This document shows positions 14,615-22,601 of a DNA stretch of 33,642 bases, piece after piece. Under the pieces are notes generated by a model that worked only from the letters and a program-made list of their open reading frames with translations, searched no databases and was not told where the DNA came from. This DNA comes from Frankiales bacterium (GTDB lineage Bacteria > Actinomycetota > Actinomycetes > JAFAQI01). The first letter of the stretch is position 1. Each line of letters begins with the position of its first letter. The stretch lies in assembly GCA_025980325.1 (NCBI GenBank), contig JAICXQ010000021.1, positions 1-33,642 on the forward strand, read 5' to 3'. Both the position numbers and the translations under genes were made by a program.

Positions 14615-16113
14615 CGCGCGGGCCCGAGCAGGAACGGCGTCAGCGCCGAGACGCTGCGCGTGCCGTCGTGCCATTCGCGCACGAACGCGGGCCCGCGCGC
14701 CGCCACCGACCGGGCCCACTCGCGGTCGTCGAGCACCCGCCGCAGCACGTCGCGCAACGTGTCCGGCGTGGCCTCCAACGTCGGGATCGATACCGGCACC
14801 CGCGCCCGGACCCGCTCGTGGATGTGCGAGATGCTCACCCGCCCGGTCGCCATCGCCTCGCAGGTGAGCACGCCGTAGTTGCCGATGCCGAAGTGATCGA
14901 GCACGACGTCCGCCGAGCGGATCAGCGCCGGCACGTCGGCCGCCGGGACGCCTTCGATCCGTTGGTAGGCAATCAGTCCGTCGTCCTCCAGCCGCGCCAG
15001 CACCGGCTCGATCCGCTCGGTGCCCTTCAAGGCGCGGTGCGACGGCGCGTGCACGACCAACGGTCGGTCCCGTCGTAGCGGCTCGTCGCCCGGCGACCAC
15101 ACGTCGAGGTCGACGACGACGGGCAACCACGTCGCGTCGGTCACGTCGTCGAGCAGGTCCGGCGTCGAGACGTACTTCGGTCCGTCGAACTCCGCCACCA
15201 GTGGTCGCAATGCGTCGACCTGTCGCTGCAACTGCGCGGTCAGCCGATCCTTCGGCTGCGCGAACGGCGACCACTCGTAGCGCTGCGCATGCAGCCTCGG
15301 ATCGCGGATCTCCGATCCGTGGAAGACCAGCCCGACGTCGAGCCCCGCGTCGCGCATCCGGCGCGCGTCGGCGACGAACGTCGAGCCGTTGAGCGTTCCG
15401 GCGACCGGGCGGCCCGCTTCGATCAACAGGTGGGTGAGCTCGGCCTGCACGTGCATCTCGAACTCGACCTGCCAGCGCGCGTCCCGGGCGAACGCATCGG
15501 CCGGCAGCGCGACGTCGACCGGGAAGGCCAACGTCGGATGCGGCACGGCGAACACCTCGACACCGACGTCCGGCAACTCGCGCCGGACCGCGCGCGACCA
15601 GGCCCATCCCTGGCCGGCCATGTTCGCCGGCCCGATGCCCAACATCGTCTCGCCCACCGGCAACCCGGTCGCGGCACCGGCGGCGGCGCGCACCCGCACG
15701 GTCGCCCGCGGCCGGGTGCCCGCGGCGCGCGCGGCCCGGGACATCTCGCGGCCGATCGCCACGACATCCGTCCCGTCGGACCCGGTCTCGGTGAGAACCG
15801 GTCGCAGCAACTCGGCCCACCGGGCCGACCGGCGCCGACCGCGCCGCCACGAGCGAGTCAGCCGATGGCGCAAGCTGCGCAGCCGCGCGAACCGCCGTAC
15901 GCGTTCGGGTTGCGCAGCCGGCGGCGGGACCCGAAGCCGTACGACGTCGATCCCGTCGACCGGATCGACGTCGCCCTCACCGGGCACCGGCCCGATCACC
16001 GTGACCTTCGAACCGCTCGACGCCGTCGCCATCGCGTACGCCGACGCCCGCGGATCCCGTCCGACTTGAGTGCCGGTCAGGACGGCGACGCGACGCGCCG
16101 GATCGGCGGCCAT
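14611..16113 (-). CDS. Glycosyltransferase (GT4-like), apparently composite
   Basis: A 500-residue glycosyltransferase of GT-B type. The C-terminal half has the nucleotide-sugar domain: VVHAPSHRALKGTERI, then ADVPALIRSADVVLDHFGIGNYGVLTCEAMATG. The N-terminal 40 residues (VAVLTGTQVGRDPRA, then VTVIGP) look like the start of a GT4 acceptor domain. After a basic, low-complexity stretch (about 70-150) a second domain start appears (ETMLGIGPANMAGQGWAWSR). The protein may therefore be a fusion of a GT4 N-terminal fragment with a complete enzyme, or have an unusual insertion. ATG at 16113 overlaps the upstream stop as TGATG, so it is co-translated with the preceding glycosyltransferase. Donor and acceptor sugars are unknown. 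Confidence 0.8.
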   Translation of the reverse strand: MAADPARRVAVLTGTQVGRDPRASAYAMATASSGSKVTVIGPVPGEGDVDPVDGIDVVRLRVPPPAAQPERVRRFARLRSLRHRLTRSWRRGRRRSARWAELLRPVLTETGSDGTDVVAIGREMSRAARAAGTRPRATVRVRAAAGAATGLPVGETMLGIGPANMAGQGWAWSRAVRRELPDVGVEVFAVPHPTLAFPVDVALPADAFARDARWQVEFEMHVQAELTHLLIEAGRPVAGTLNGSTFVADARRMRDAGLDVGLVFHGSEIRDPRLHAQRYEWSPFAQPKDRLTAQLQRQVDALRPLVAEFDGPKYVSTPDLLDDVTDATWLPVVVDLDVWSPGDEPLRRDRPLVVHAPSHRALKGTERIEPVLARLEDDGLIAYQRIEGVPAADVPALIRSADVVLDHFGIGNYGVLTCEAMATGRVSISHIHERVRARVPVSIPTLEATPDTLRDVLRRVLDDREWARSVAARGPAFVREWHDGTRSVSALTPFLLGPAR

Positions 16114-17423
16114 CAGCCCTGGACGAGCGCCCGCAGCTCGCGCTCGAACGGTTCCAGCTGCGCCTCGCGCGTATGCGCGGCCGCATACGCGCGGCACGCC
16201 GCCGAGTCTTCCGGCGTCGCCGTCCGCGCGGCGTCGGCGGCCTTCACCAGCGCGTCGCGGATCGCTCCGGCCGACAGGTCGGCGCACGGGAACCACATCG
16301 GGTACCCGCGCAACACGTCGCTCGCAGCGGATTCCGGGACGTGTACCGACACGATCGGCTTGCCGGTCGCGATGTACTCGTACACCTTGCCCGACGTCGT
16401 GTACTTCGTTCCTGCCAGCACCAGCAGCAACACGTCGAGCGAGTCGTAGGCACTAGCGACGGCGGTCTTCGCGACCGGCCCCTCGTAGCTGACACCTATC
16501 CCTTCAGCGATCGGCAAGCTCGCGTGCAACGCCGCCGCCGACGTGTTGAAGTAGCCGAGGTGGCCGTAGAGCTTGACGCCGGCATTCGCCAATTGCGGCT
16601 CTTGCCGAGCGAGCCGCCAGCCGTCGAAGAACTCCGCCAGCGGAACCTTTTCCGTCATCGTGCCGAGGTAGCCGAACTGCAGCGGCCGGTCGTGATGCGG
16701 TTGCAAGGCGAGCACGTCACCGAGCAACGTCGGCTCCCAGCCGTTCTCGACGACGAGCATCCGATCGGCGACTTCGGGATAGCGATGCATGTGCCACTCG
16801 CGCAACGGCTCGTTGACGAACGTCGCCCGGCTCGCGTTGTCGAGAATGCGCCGCTCCCAGTCCCACGCGGGATGGCCGTCGGGGTACGCCGGTGCGTCTT
16901 CGTAGAGATTCAGCGTCCACGAGTCGCGATAGTCGACGACGTACGGGACTCGGGTCCGCTGGTGCAAGTGCCAGGCCACCGCGAACGCGGCGTGCGGGTT
17001 GCCGGTCGCCAGGCACAGGTCGAACGGCCGGCGCGCATGCAGTTCTCGTCCGCGCGCGACGGCCGGCTTGATCCACGTCGCGTACGGCTCGGGGAAGTCG
17101 CGTTGCTCGCGCCGTTTGTAGAGCTTCTCCGCGACGGCCGGGAAGTGCCCGCGCAACCAGCTGTACCGGCGCAGGCTCGGCTCGAACCGCCAGCCCGGGT
17201 AGTGCACCCGCTCGATCGTGACACCCGGATGGACGCGTTGCAGCAACGACGGATCCCACGAATGCACGTAGTCGCGGAAGTACTCCTCGTTGATCGTGAG
17301 CACCGTGACGTCCCAGCCGCGGTCGGCGAAATGATTCGCCGTCGCGAGCGACCGGTACACCCCGCTCGCCCGCGTCGGCGGGAAGTAGAACGCGATGTAG
17401 AGCAGGCGCGGCGGGCGGCTCAT
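16113..17423 (-). CDS. Glycosyltransferase family 4 protein
   Basis: A 436-residue GT-B glycosyltransferase. The N-terminal acceptor domain begins LLYIAFYFPPTRASGVYRS, and ATWIKPAVARGRELHARRPF and VVDYRDSW follow. The donor domain has FGYLGTMTEKVPL and the end motif GKVYEYIATGKPIVSV. It should add one sugar to a lipid- or polymer-linked acceptor on the cytoplasmic face of the membrane. ATG at 17423 is where homology begins, but there is no ribosome-binding site. In frame upstream lies a 12-bp tandem repeat offering a GTG every four codons, of which the first (17486) overlaps the dehydrogenase stop as GTGA. Translation may therefore start up to 21 codons earlier, with a (V-T-D/E-A)n tail. Confidence 0.85.
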   Translation of the reverse strand: MSRPPRLLYIAFYFPPTRASGVYRSLATANHFADRGWDVTVLTINEEYFRDYVHSWDPSLLQRVHPGVTIERVHYPGWRFEPSLRRYSWLRGHFPAVAEKLYKRREQRDFPEPYATWIKPAVARGRELHARRPFDLCLATGNPHAAFAVAWHLHQRTRVPYVVDYRDSWTLNLYEDAPAYPDGHPAWDWERRILDNASRATFVNEPLREWHMHRYPEVADRMLVVENGWEPTLLGDVLALQPHHDRPLQFGYLGTMTEKVPLAEFFDGWRLARQEPQLANAGVKLYGHLGYFNTSAAALHASLPIAEGIGVSYEGPVAKTAVASAYDSLDVLLLVLAGTKYTTSGKVYEYIATGKPIVSVHVPESAASDVLRGYPMWFPCADLSAGAIRDALVKAADAARTATPEDSAACRAYAAAHTREAQLEPFERELRALVQG

Positions 17424-17426
17424 CGC

Positions 17427-17486
17427 TGCGTCGGTCACTGCCTCGGTCACTGCGTCCGTCACTGCCTCGGTCACTGCGTCCGTCAC
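17427..17486 (-). repeat. 12-bp tandem repeat (5 copies) at glycosyltransferase start
   Basis: On the plus strand five units of TGC(G/C)TC(G/C)GTCAC follow directly (17427, 17439, 17451, 17463, 17475); two of the variants alternate. On the coding strand each unit reads GTG-AC(C/G)-GA(C/G)-GCA, encoding Val-Thr-Asp/Glu-Ala in frame with the glycosyltransferase. The first GTG overlaps the upstream TGA stop. Because the unit is a multiple of three, copy-number changes would lengthen or shorten the leader without a frameshift. Confidence 0.85.
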
Positions 17487-18787
17487 TGGGTCGGCGCGCC
17501 GCCCGCGCCGAGCACGATCCGCCGTACCCCCGCCCACGACGACGGATCCGTGACCTGCCGGCCGTCGACGATCGCGCGCGCGCCGGGGAAGTCGTGCGCA
17601 CTCAGCGACGCATACTCGCGATGGTCGGCCTGCACCACGATGCCCTCGACCGGCTCGCCGATCGCATACGGCGCGAAGCCCATCGCGCTCAACTCGCCGT
17701 CGCTGAACATCGGGTCGTGCACGAGCACCTCGGCGCCGGCGTCCCGCAACGCGGCGACGGTCGCGAACACCCCGGAGAACGCGGTCTCCTTGACCCCGCC
17801 GCGATAGCTCACGCCGAGGACGGCGACCCGCTTGCCGGCGAGATCGCCCAGCGCCGCGGCCAGCAAGGAGACCGCGTACGACGGCATCGCGACGTTCGCG
17901 GCGCGGGCCGCAGCGACGACCGTCGCGTCCGGATCGCCCCACAGGTAGAACCGCGGATACACCGGGATGCAGTGGCCGCCGACCGCGATGCCCGGTGCGT
18001 GAATATGGCTGTACGGCTGGGAATTCGACGCCTGGATGACCGCGTGCACGTCGATGCCGACCCGGTCGGCGAAGCGCGCGAACTGGTTGGCCAGCGCGAT
18101 GTTCACGTCGCGGTAGGTCGTCTCGGCGAGCTTCGCGAGCTCGGCAGCTTCGGCGCTGCCGAGGTCCCACACGCCGTTCGGACGGTCGAGATCCGGGCGG
18201 TCGTCGAAGTCGAGGATCGACTCGTAGAACTCGACCGCGCGCTTCGCGCTCTCCGCGTCGGTGCCGCCGACCAGCTTCGGGTACTGGCGCAGGTTGGCGA
18301 ACACGCGGCCGGTGAAGACCCGCTCCGGGCTGTGGCACAGGAACAGGTCGACGCCGAGGGTCAGCCCGGAGCCCTCTTCGAGCATCGGCCCGAACCGCTC
18401 CCGGGTCGTGTGCACCGGCAGCGTCGTCTCGTAGCTGACCAGCGTGCCCGGCTTGAGGCCCTTCGCGACCGCGCGGGTCGCCGCGTCCATCGCGCCGAAG
18501 TCGGGCCGCGACTCCTCGTCGACGACGAGCGGCACGACGACGACGACGGTGTCGCTGTCCGCGACCGCGGCGGCGGTGTCGGTGGTGGCCGTCAACCGGC
18601 CGGCCGCGACGACCTCGGCGAGCTTGACGTCGAGATCGGTCTCGCCCGGGAACGGCGGCACGCCCTCGTTGACCAGCCGGACGACGTCGGCGTTGACGTC
18701 GGCGCCGTAGACCTGGTGGCCCTTCGACGCGATCTGCACGGCCAGCGGCAGACCGATCTTGCCGAGCGCGACAACGGTGACCGCCAC
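17483..18787 (-). CDS. wbpA: UDP-N-acetylhexosamine 6-dehydrogenase (WbpA/WecC type)
   Basis: A 434-residue nucleotide-sugar dehydrogenase that oxidises C6 of a UDP-HexNAc to the uronic acid with two NAD+. It shows an N-terminal Rossmann start VAVTVVALGKIGLPLA, the PLVVDEESRPDF segment, CHSPERV, and the catalytic-cysteine motif AVGGHCIPVYPRF, then the C-terminal GVSYRGGVKET typical of the UDP-GlcNAc/UDP-ManNAc branch. GTG at 18787 is chosen because AGGGGAGAGG sits 8 nt upstream; another GTG at 18814 would place that site inside the gene. With the oxidase, aminotransferase and acetyltransferase at 20521-23194, WbpA (UDP-GlcNAc as substrate) is the best fit. WecC (UDP-ManNAc) remains possible, because a 2-epimerase fragment also lies nearby. 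Confidence 0.88.
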   Translation of the reverse strand: MAVTVVALGKIGLPLAVQIASKGHQVYGADVNADVVRLVNEGVPPFPGETDLDVKLAEVVAAGRLTATTDTAAAVADSDTVVVVVPLVVDEESRPDFGAMDAATRAVAKGLKPGTLVSYETTLPVHTTRERFGPMLEEGSGLTLGVDLFLCHSPERVFTGRVFANLRQYPKLVGGTDAESAKRAVEFYESILDFDDRPDLDRPNGVWDLGSAEAAELAKLAETTYRDVNIALANQFARFADRVGIDVHAVIQASNSQPYSHIHAPGIAVGGHCIPVYPRFYLWGDPDATVVAAARAANVAMPSYAVSLLAAALGDLAGKRVAVLGVSYRGGVKETAFSGVFATVAALRDAGAEVLVHDPMFSDGELSAMGFAPYAIGEPVEGIVVQADHREYASLSAHDFPGARAIVDGRQVTDPSSWAGVRRIVLGAGGAPTQ

Positions 18788-18875
18788 TTTTCGGGCCTCT
18801 CCCCTCAATGACACAGCGCCTCACGGAAACCGGGCCCGCTCAGAGCCCGCCCCATCGTAGTTGGCGCCTCGTCGC

Positions 18876-18881
18876 TAAGGT
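18876..18881 (+). promoter_or_regulatory. Candidate -10 box for glycosyltransferase at 18917
   Basis: TAAGGT in the 129-bp divergent gap 18788-18916 would start transcription about 30 bases before the GTG at 18917. On the opposite strand TACGAT (complement of 18854-18859) is a similar candidate for the dehydrogenase operon. Neither has a good -35 box. Confidence 0.35.
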
Positions 18882-18916
18882 GTGAGCGCACGATCGCCAC
18901 GACCACGGGAGCCTGC

Positions 18917-20464
18917 GTGCCGTCCGACGTCCTCGTCGTGACCCCGTGGTACCCCACCGCGGATCGCCCGTTCTATGGCGGTTTCGTCAAGGACTGGGCC
19001 CTGGCGCTTCAACAGGTCGGCGTACGGGTCGAGGTGGTCCACCTCGACAACGTGCCGGGTGCCGGCGAAATGGTCGTCACCGACAGCACGACGGTCGGCG
19101 GCGCGCCGCTGACGCACGTCGTGGTCCCGCAGCCCTCCGGTGCCACGCGCGCGGACATGGCGCGCGTGCAGGCCGCTGCGCTGCGCACCTTGTGGCCGCA
19201 GCGCTGGGGCGACGTCGAGGTCGTCCACGGCCACGTGACGATGCCCACCGGCTGGGCGCTGGCGACCGAGATCCCCGCGCACGTACGGCTCGTGCTGACC
19301 GAGCACGCGACGTACCTCAACCAGCTGTTCCGGTTACCGGAGACGGCGCAGATGTACGCCGATGCGGTGGCGCGGTCGAGTGCCTGCCTCGCGGTCAGCG
19401 AGAAGGTGGCCGCGACCCTGCGCGCAGCCGCGCCGTCGGTCGCGGATCGGTTCGCCGCGCTGGGAAATCCGGTCGCGTTCCACCGGCTGCCGCTGCTCAC
19501 CAACCGGCAGCCGGATCTGCTGCGCTGGCTCTACCTCGGCAACTTCATCGAACGCAAGGGCCTGCTGCGATTGCTCGACGCGTTCGCGGCCGCGAACCAG
19601 ACCGAACGCGCCGGCGGCCGGCTCACCCTGACCCTCGTCGGCGACGGGCCGATGCGCGACCAATTGACCGCTCGGGCGGCCGAACTCGGGATCGCCGACC
19701 GCGTGACGTTGCGCCCGAGCGTGCCGCCGGAGCAGGTCGGCGAGATCTACGCCGAACACGACCTGCTCGTGCACCTGTCGACGTACGAGACCTTCGGGAT
19801 GACCGTCGTCGAGGCCGTCGCGAGCGGCCTGCCCACGATCGTCACGCGCTGCGGCGGCCCCGAGGAGACGGTGCTGTCCGCGGCCGACATGGGTGCGGTG
19901 GCTTACGTGCCGGTAACCGAAGACACCAGTTCGGTGGTCGACGGCTGGAACCGCTTGTCGCGCCGGCACAAAACGGTCGACTGGCCCGCGGTGCGGGTGA
20001 TCCTCGAGCACCGGTTTGCGCCGGCCGAGGTGGGCGCACTCGTCGCGGCCCGGCTCGGCATCGCGACCGCGGTCGAGCATCGGGTGCCGCTGCGGTTGCG
20101 GATCGTCACGGTCGACGAAGGCAGCGAACATCAGGCCGCGACGCTGGTCGACATCGTGCGCGACCTCGGGCTCGAGATCAGCACGGCGACCGTCGGGCCG
20201 GGCAACCCGATCGCCGCCCAGGTCGCCAGGTTGCGGATCGGCCGGCAGCCGCGGCGGCTGACCGCGCGGGCGCGCGCGGCGATCCTCGCCGAGCCGGCCG
20301 ACCTCGTCGCGGTCGACAGTTACGTCGGCGCGAGCCTCGTCGGCCGCGACGACGGGCTGCCGCCGTTGATCCCGCTCACCGACCGGTCCCGGCTCTGGCG
20401 CGCGATCGGCACCGTCATCGCCGCCGGCAGTCCCGCCGGACGGGCCGTCGACGTCGGCTCGTAA
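18917..20464 (+). CDS. Glycosyltransferase family 4 protein with C-terminal extension
   Basis: A 515-residue GT4 enzyme. The N-terminal domain starts VLVVTPWYPTADRPFYGGFV, typical of polymer glycosyltransferases. LYLGNFIERKGLLRLLDAF and VTLRPSVPPEQVGEIY are donor-domain motifs, and the E-x7-E signature is ETFGMTVVEAVASG. The catalytic part ends near residue 385. The last 130 residues (RLRIVTVDEGSEHQAATLV onward) form an extra domain of unknown kind. GTG at 18917 has GGGAG upstream. It is divergent from the dehydrogenase operon and the only plus-strand enzyme gene in the polysaccharide cluster. Its stop codon overlaps the start of a 2-epimerase fossil. Confidence 0.88.
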   Translation: MPSDVLVVTPWYPTADRPFYGGFVKDWALALQQVGVRVEVVHLDNVPGAGEMVVTDSTTVGGAPLTHVVVPQPSGATRADMARVQAAALRTLWPQRWGDVEVVHGHVTMPTGWALATEIPAHVRLVLTEHATYLNQLFRLPETAQMYADAVARSSACLAVSEKVAATLRAAAPSVADRFAALGNPVAFHRLPLLTNRQPDLLRWLYLGNFIERKGLLRLLDAFAAANQTERAGGRLTLTLVGDGPMRDQLTARAAELGIADRVTLRPSVPPEQVGEIYAEHDLLVHLSTYETFGMTVVEAVASGLPTIVTRCGGPEETVLSAADMGAVAYVPVTEDTSSVVDGWNRLSRRHKTVDWPAVRVILEHRFAPAEVGALVAARLGIATAVEHRVPLRLRIVTVDEGSEHQAATLVDIVRDLGLEISTATVGPGNPIAAQVARLRIGRQPRRLTARARAAILAEPADLVAVDSYVGASLVGRDDGLPPLIPLTDRSRLWRAIGTVIAAGSPAGRAVDVGS

Positions 20465-20520
20465 GGCTACTCAGCGCCGTCGGTGCGCGACCGCAGTTCG
20501 TGACGCTCGCACCGGATCGC
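20461..20520 (+). pseudogene. wecB: 5' fragment of a non-hydrolysing UDP-GlcNAc 2-epimerase gene
   Basis: Twenty codons read without a stop as V-R followed by LLSAVGARPQFVTLAP and D-R. This is almost exactly the N-terminus of WecB/MnaA/WbpI-type UDP-GlcNAc 2-epimerases (typically M-K-V-L-S-V-V-G-A-R-P-Q-F-V-K-L-A-P). Homology stops at 20520, precisely where the convergent oxidoreductase stop codon begins (20521). The first codon is GTA and sits in GTAA, overlapping the TAA stop of the upstream glycosyltransferase; an ancestral GTGA would have given a coupled GTG start and a TGA stop. So this is a decayed, truncated gene marking a rearrangement breakpoint. Twenty residues is short, but the VGARPQFV core is highly specific. 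Confidence 0.75.
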
Positions 20521-21525
20521 CTACCAGACGGGCGCCACGGCGACGGTCGTGCCGGTCGTCGCGCTCGCGAGCACGGCTTCGGCAACGGCCACGGTCGCGA
20601 GTCCCTGGCGCATCGTCACGATGTCGCTGTCCTTGCCCATGACCGCGTCGCGGAACGCTTCGAGCTCGACCCGCAACGGCTCCGGTTTCGGTATGGCGTA
20701 ACGGATCATGTCGCCTTCGGACACGCCGCGGAACCGCGCGATCTGCTCCCACTCGGTCGGCACCGACGCGTTGCGGAACAACGTCAGATCCACCGACAAC
20801 GTGTCGGCGACGTAGCAGCCGCGTTCACCGGTGACGATCGTCACCCGTTCCTTCATCGGTGACAGCCAGTTGACCAGATGGTTGGTGATCGTGCCGTCGG
20901 CGAGCTGGCCGACCGCGGCGACGAGGTCCTCGTGCTGCCGCCCGCTCTTGTACGCGACCCGCGCCGACACCGACACGTACGGCGACTGCGTCACCCACGC
21001 GGTCAGGTCGATGTCGTGCGTCGCGAGATCCTTGACGACGCCGACGTCGGCGATCCGGTTCGGGAACGGTCCCTGCCGGCGGGTGATCACCTGGTAGATC
21101 GCGCCGAGTTCGCCGCCTTCGAGGTGCGCGCGCAAGGTCTGCAACGCCGGGTTGTACCGCTCGATGTGACCGACCGCACCGACGAGACCGGCCGACTCGA
21201 ACGCGTCTGCAAGCCGGCGCGCGCCGGCGACGTCCTGCGCGAGCGGCTTCTCCACCAATGCGTTGACGCCCGCGGCCGCGAGTGCGAGGCCGACCTCCTC
21301 GTGCAACGCCGTCGGTACGGCGACGACGCACAGATCGAGCGCGTGCTTGAGCAGGCCCTCGATGTCCGGCTCGACCGGCAAGCCGGCCGCGACGCCGTGC
21401 ACGTCACCGCCCGGATCGGCCACCGCGACCAGCTCGACGTCGTCGAACGACCGCAGCACCCGCGCGTGATGGCGGCCCATCATGCCGAGGCCGATCAGCC
21501 CGGCCCGCAAGGCAGGAGGCGCCAT
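20521..21525 (-). CDS. wbpB: Gfo/Idh/MocA-family UDP-sugar 3-oxidase (WbpB/WlbA type)
   Basis: A 334-residue NAD-dependent oxidoreductase. The Rossmann motif GLIGLGMMGRHHARVL is at residues 9-24, EKPLAQDV holds the catalytic EKP, and the second domain has GHIERYNPA, KDLATHDIDLTAW and a typical beta-sheet. Such enzymes oxidise C3 of UDP-GlcNAc or UDP-GlcNAc-uronic acid. The following aminotransferase, acetyltransferase and nearby 6-dehydrogenase make the WbpB role (3-keto product for amination) the best assignment. It is last in the minus-strand run; its ATG at 21525 overlaps the aminotransferase stop (TGATG). It ends against the 2-epimerase fragment, with no space for a terminator. Confidence 0.85.
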   Translation of the reverse strand: MAPPALRAGLIGLGMMGRHHARVLRSFDDVELVAVADPGGDVHGVAAGLPVEPDIEGLLKHALDLCVVAVPTALHEEVGLALAAAGVNALVEKPLAQDVAGARRLADAFESAGLVGAVGHIERYNPALQTLRAHLEGGELGAIYQVITRRQGPFPNRIADVGVVKDLATHDIDLTAWVTQSPYVSVSARVAYKSGRQHEDLVAAVGQLADGTITNHLVNWLSPMKERVTIVTGERGCYVADTLSVDLTLFRNASVPTEWEQIARFRGVSEGDMIRYAIPKPEPLRVELEAFRDAVMGKDSDIVTMRQGLATVAVAEAVLASATTGTTVAVAPVW

Positions 21526-22601
21526 CAGGCACCGGCCTTCGCAACCGTGTTCACCGCGTGGACGATCTGATCGAGATCCGCGGCCGACAGCGACGGGTGC
21601 ACCGGCAGCGAGATGACCTCCCGTGCGGCGCGCTCGGTCTCGGGCAGGTCGAGGTCGCGGCGGAACGACGGCAACCGGTGGTTCGGGATCGGGTAGTACA
21701 CGCCGCTGCCGACTCCGTGCTCGTCGGCGAGTGCCTGCCGGAACCGGTCACGATCGCCGTCGACGCGGATCGTGTACTGGTGGTAGACGTGCGTCGCGCC
21801 GTCGGCCACCGGAGGTACGACGACGTTCGCGAGATTCGCGTCGAAGAAGGCGGCGTTGCGTTGCCGGGTCTCGGTCCAGCCGGCGAGCTTGGTGAGCTGC
21901 ACCCGACCGACGGCGGCGTGCACGTCGGTCATCCGGTTGTTCAAGCCGACGACCTCGTTCTCGTACTGCTTTTCCATGCCTTGGTTGCGCAGCAACCGCA
22001 CCATGCGCGCGATCTCGTCGTCGCACGCGACCATGCCGCCCTCGATCGAGGTCATATTCTTCGTCGGGTACAGCGAGAACATCGCGAAGACACCGAACGT
22101 CCCGACCGGCTTGCCCTGCCACGTCGCCGCGTGCGCCTGCGCCGCGTCTTCGTAGATCTCGAGGCCGTGCTTGCCCGCGATGTCCGCGAGCGCGGTCATG
22201 TTCGCGGGGTGCCCGTACAGGTGCACCGGCATGATGCCGCGGGTGCGCTCGGTGATCGCGGCTTCGACCGCGCGCGGATCGAGGCAGAAGTAGTCGGGTT
22301 CGATGTCGACGAAGACCGGCGTCGCACCGGTCAGCGCGACCGTGTTGGCGGTCGCCGCGAACGTGAACGACGGGACGATGACCTCGTCGCCGGCTTTGAC
22401 GCCGGCCGCGAGCAGGCCGAGGTGCTGGCCCGACGTGCCGGAGTTGACGGCGACGCAACGACGGCCGCCGGCGACCTGGTCGGCGAACTCCTGCTCGAAG
22501 GCCGCGACCTCGGGCCCTTGCGCCACCATGCCGCTCGCGATGACGCGGTCGACCGCCGCGCGCTCGTCCTCGCCGAGGATGGGTTTGGCCGGGGGGATCA
22601 T
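21525..22601 (-). CDS. wbpE: DegT/DnrJ/EryC1 sugar aminotransferase (WbpE/WlbC type)
   Basis: A 358-residue PLP-dependent aminotransferase of the sugar (SAT) family. Landmarks in order are MIPPAKPILGEDE, NSGTSGQHLGLLAAG (PLP phosphate), PSFTFAATANTVALTGATPVF, EDAAQAHAA (the Asp that binds the pyridine nitrogen), and YPTKNMTSIEGG with the Schiff-base lysine. The family transfers an amino group from glutamate to a keto-sugar nucleotide; here that is probably the 3-keto UDP-GlcNAc-uronic acid. ATG at 22601 has GGAGG 7 nt upstream and overlaps the acetyltransferase stop as ATGA, so the enzymes are co-translated. Confidence 0.92.
   Translation of the reverse strand: MIPPAKPILGEDERAAVDRVIASGMVAQGPEVAAFEQEFADQVAGGRRCVAVNSGTSGQHLGLLAAGVKAGDEVIVPSFTFAATANTVALTGATPVFVDIEPDYFCLDPRAVEAAITERTRGIMPVHLYGHPANMTALADIAGKHGLEIYEDAAQAHAATWQGKPVGTFGVFAMFSLYPTKNMTSIEGGMVACDDEIARMVRLLRNQGMEKQYENEVVGLNNRMTDVHAAVGRVQLTKLAGWTETRQRNAAFFDANLANVVVPPVADGATHVYHQYTIRVDGDRDRFRQALADEHGVGSGVYYPIPNHRLPSFRRDLDLPETERAAREVISLPVHPSLSAADLDQIVHAVNTVAKAGA

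Noticed and set aside
13631-15850. 739-residue minus-strand frame spanning two genes
   Set aside because: Low-complexity Arg/Gly translation running antisense to the secreted HEYLE protein and out of frame with the glycosyltransferase.
17427-17486. CRISPR array
   Set aside because: The 12-bp units are contiguous with no spacers and are in frame with a gene; no cas genes are present anywhere in the window.
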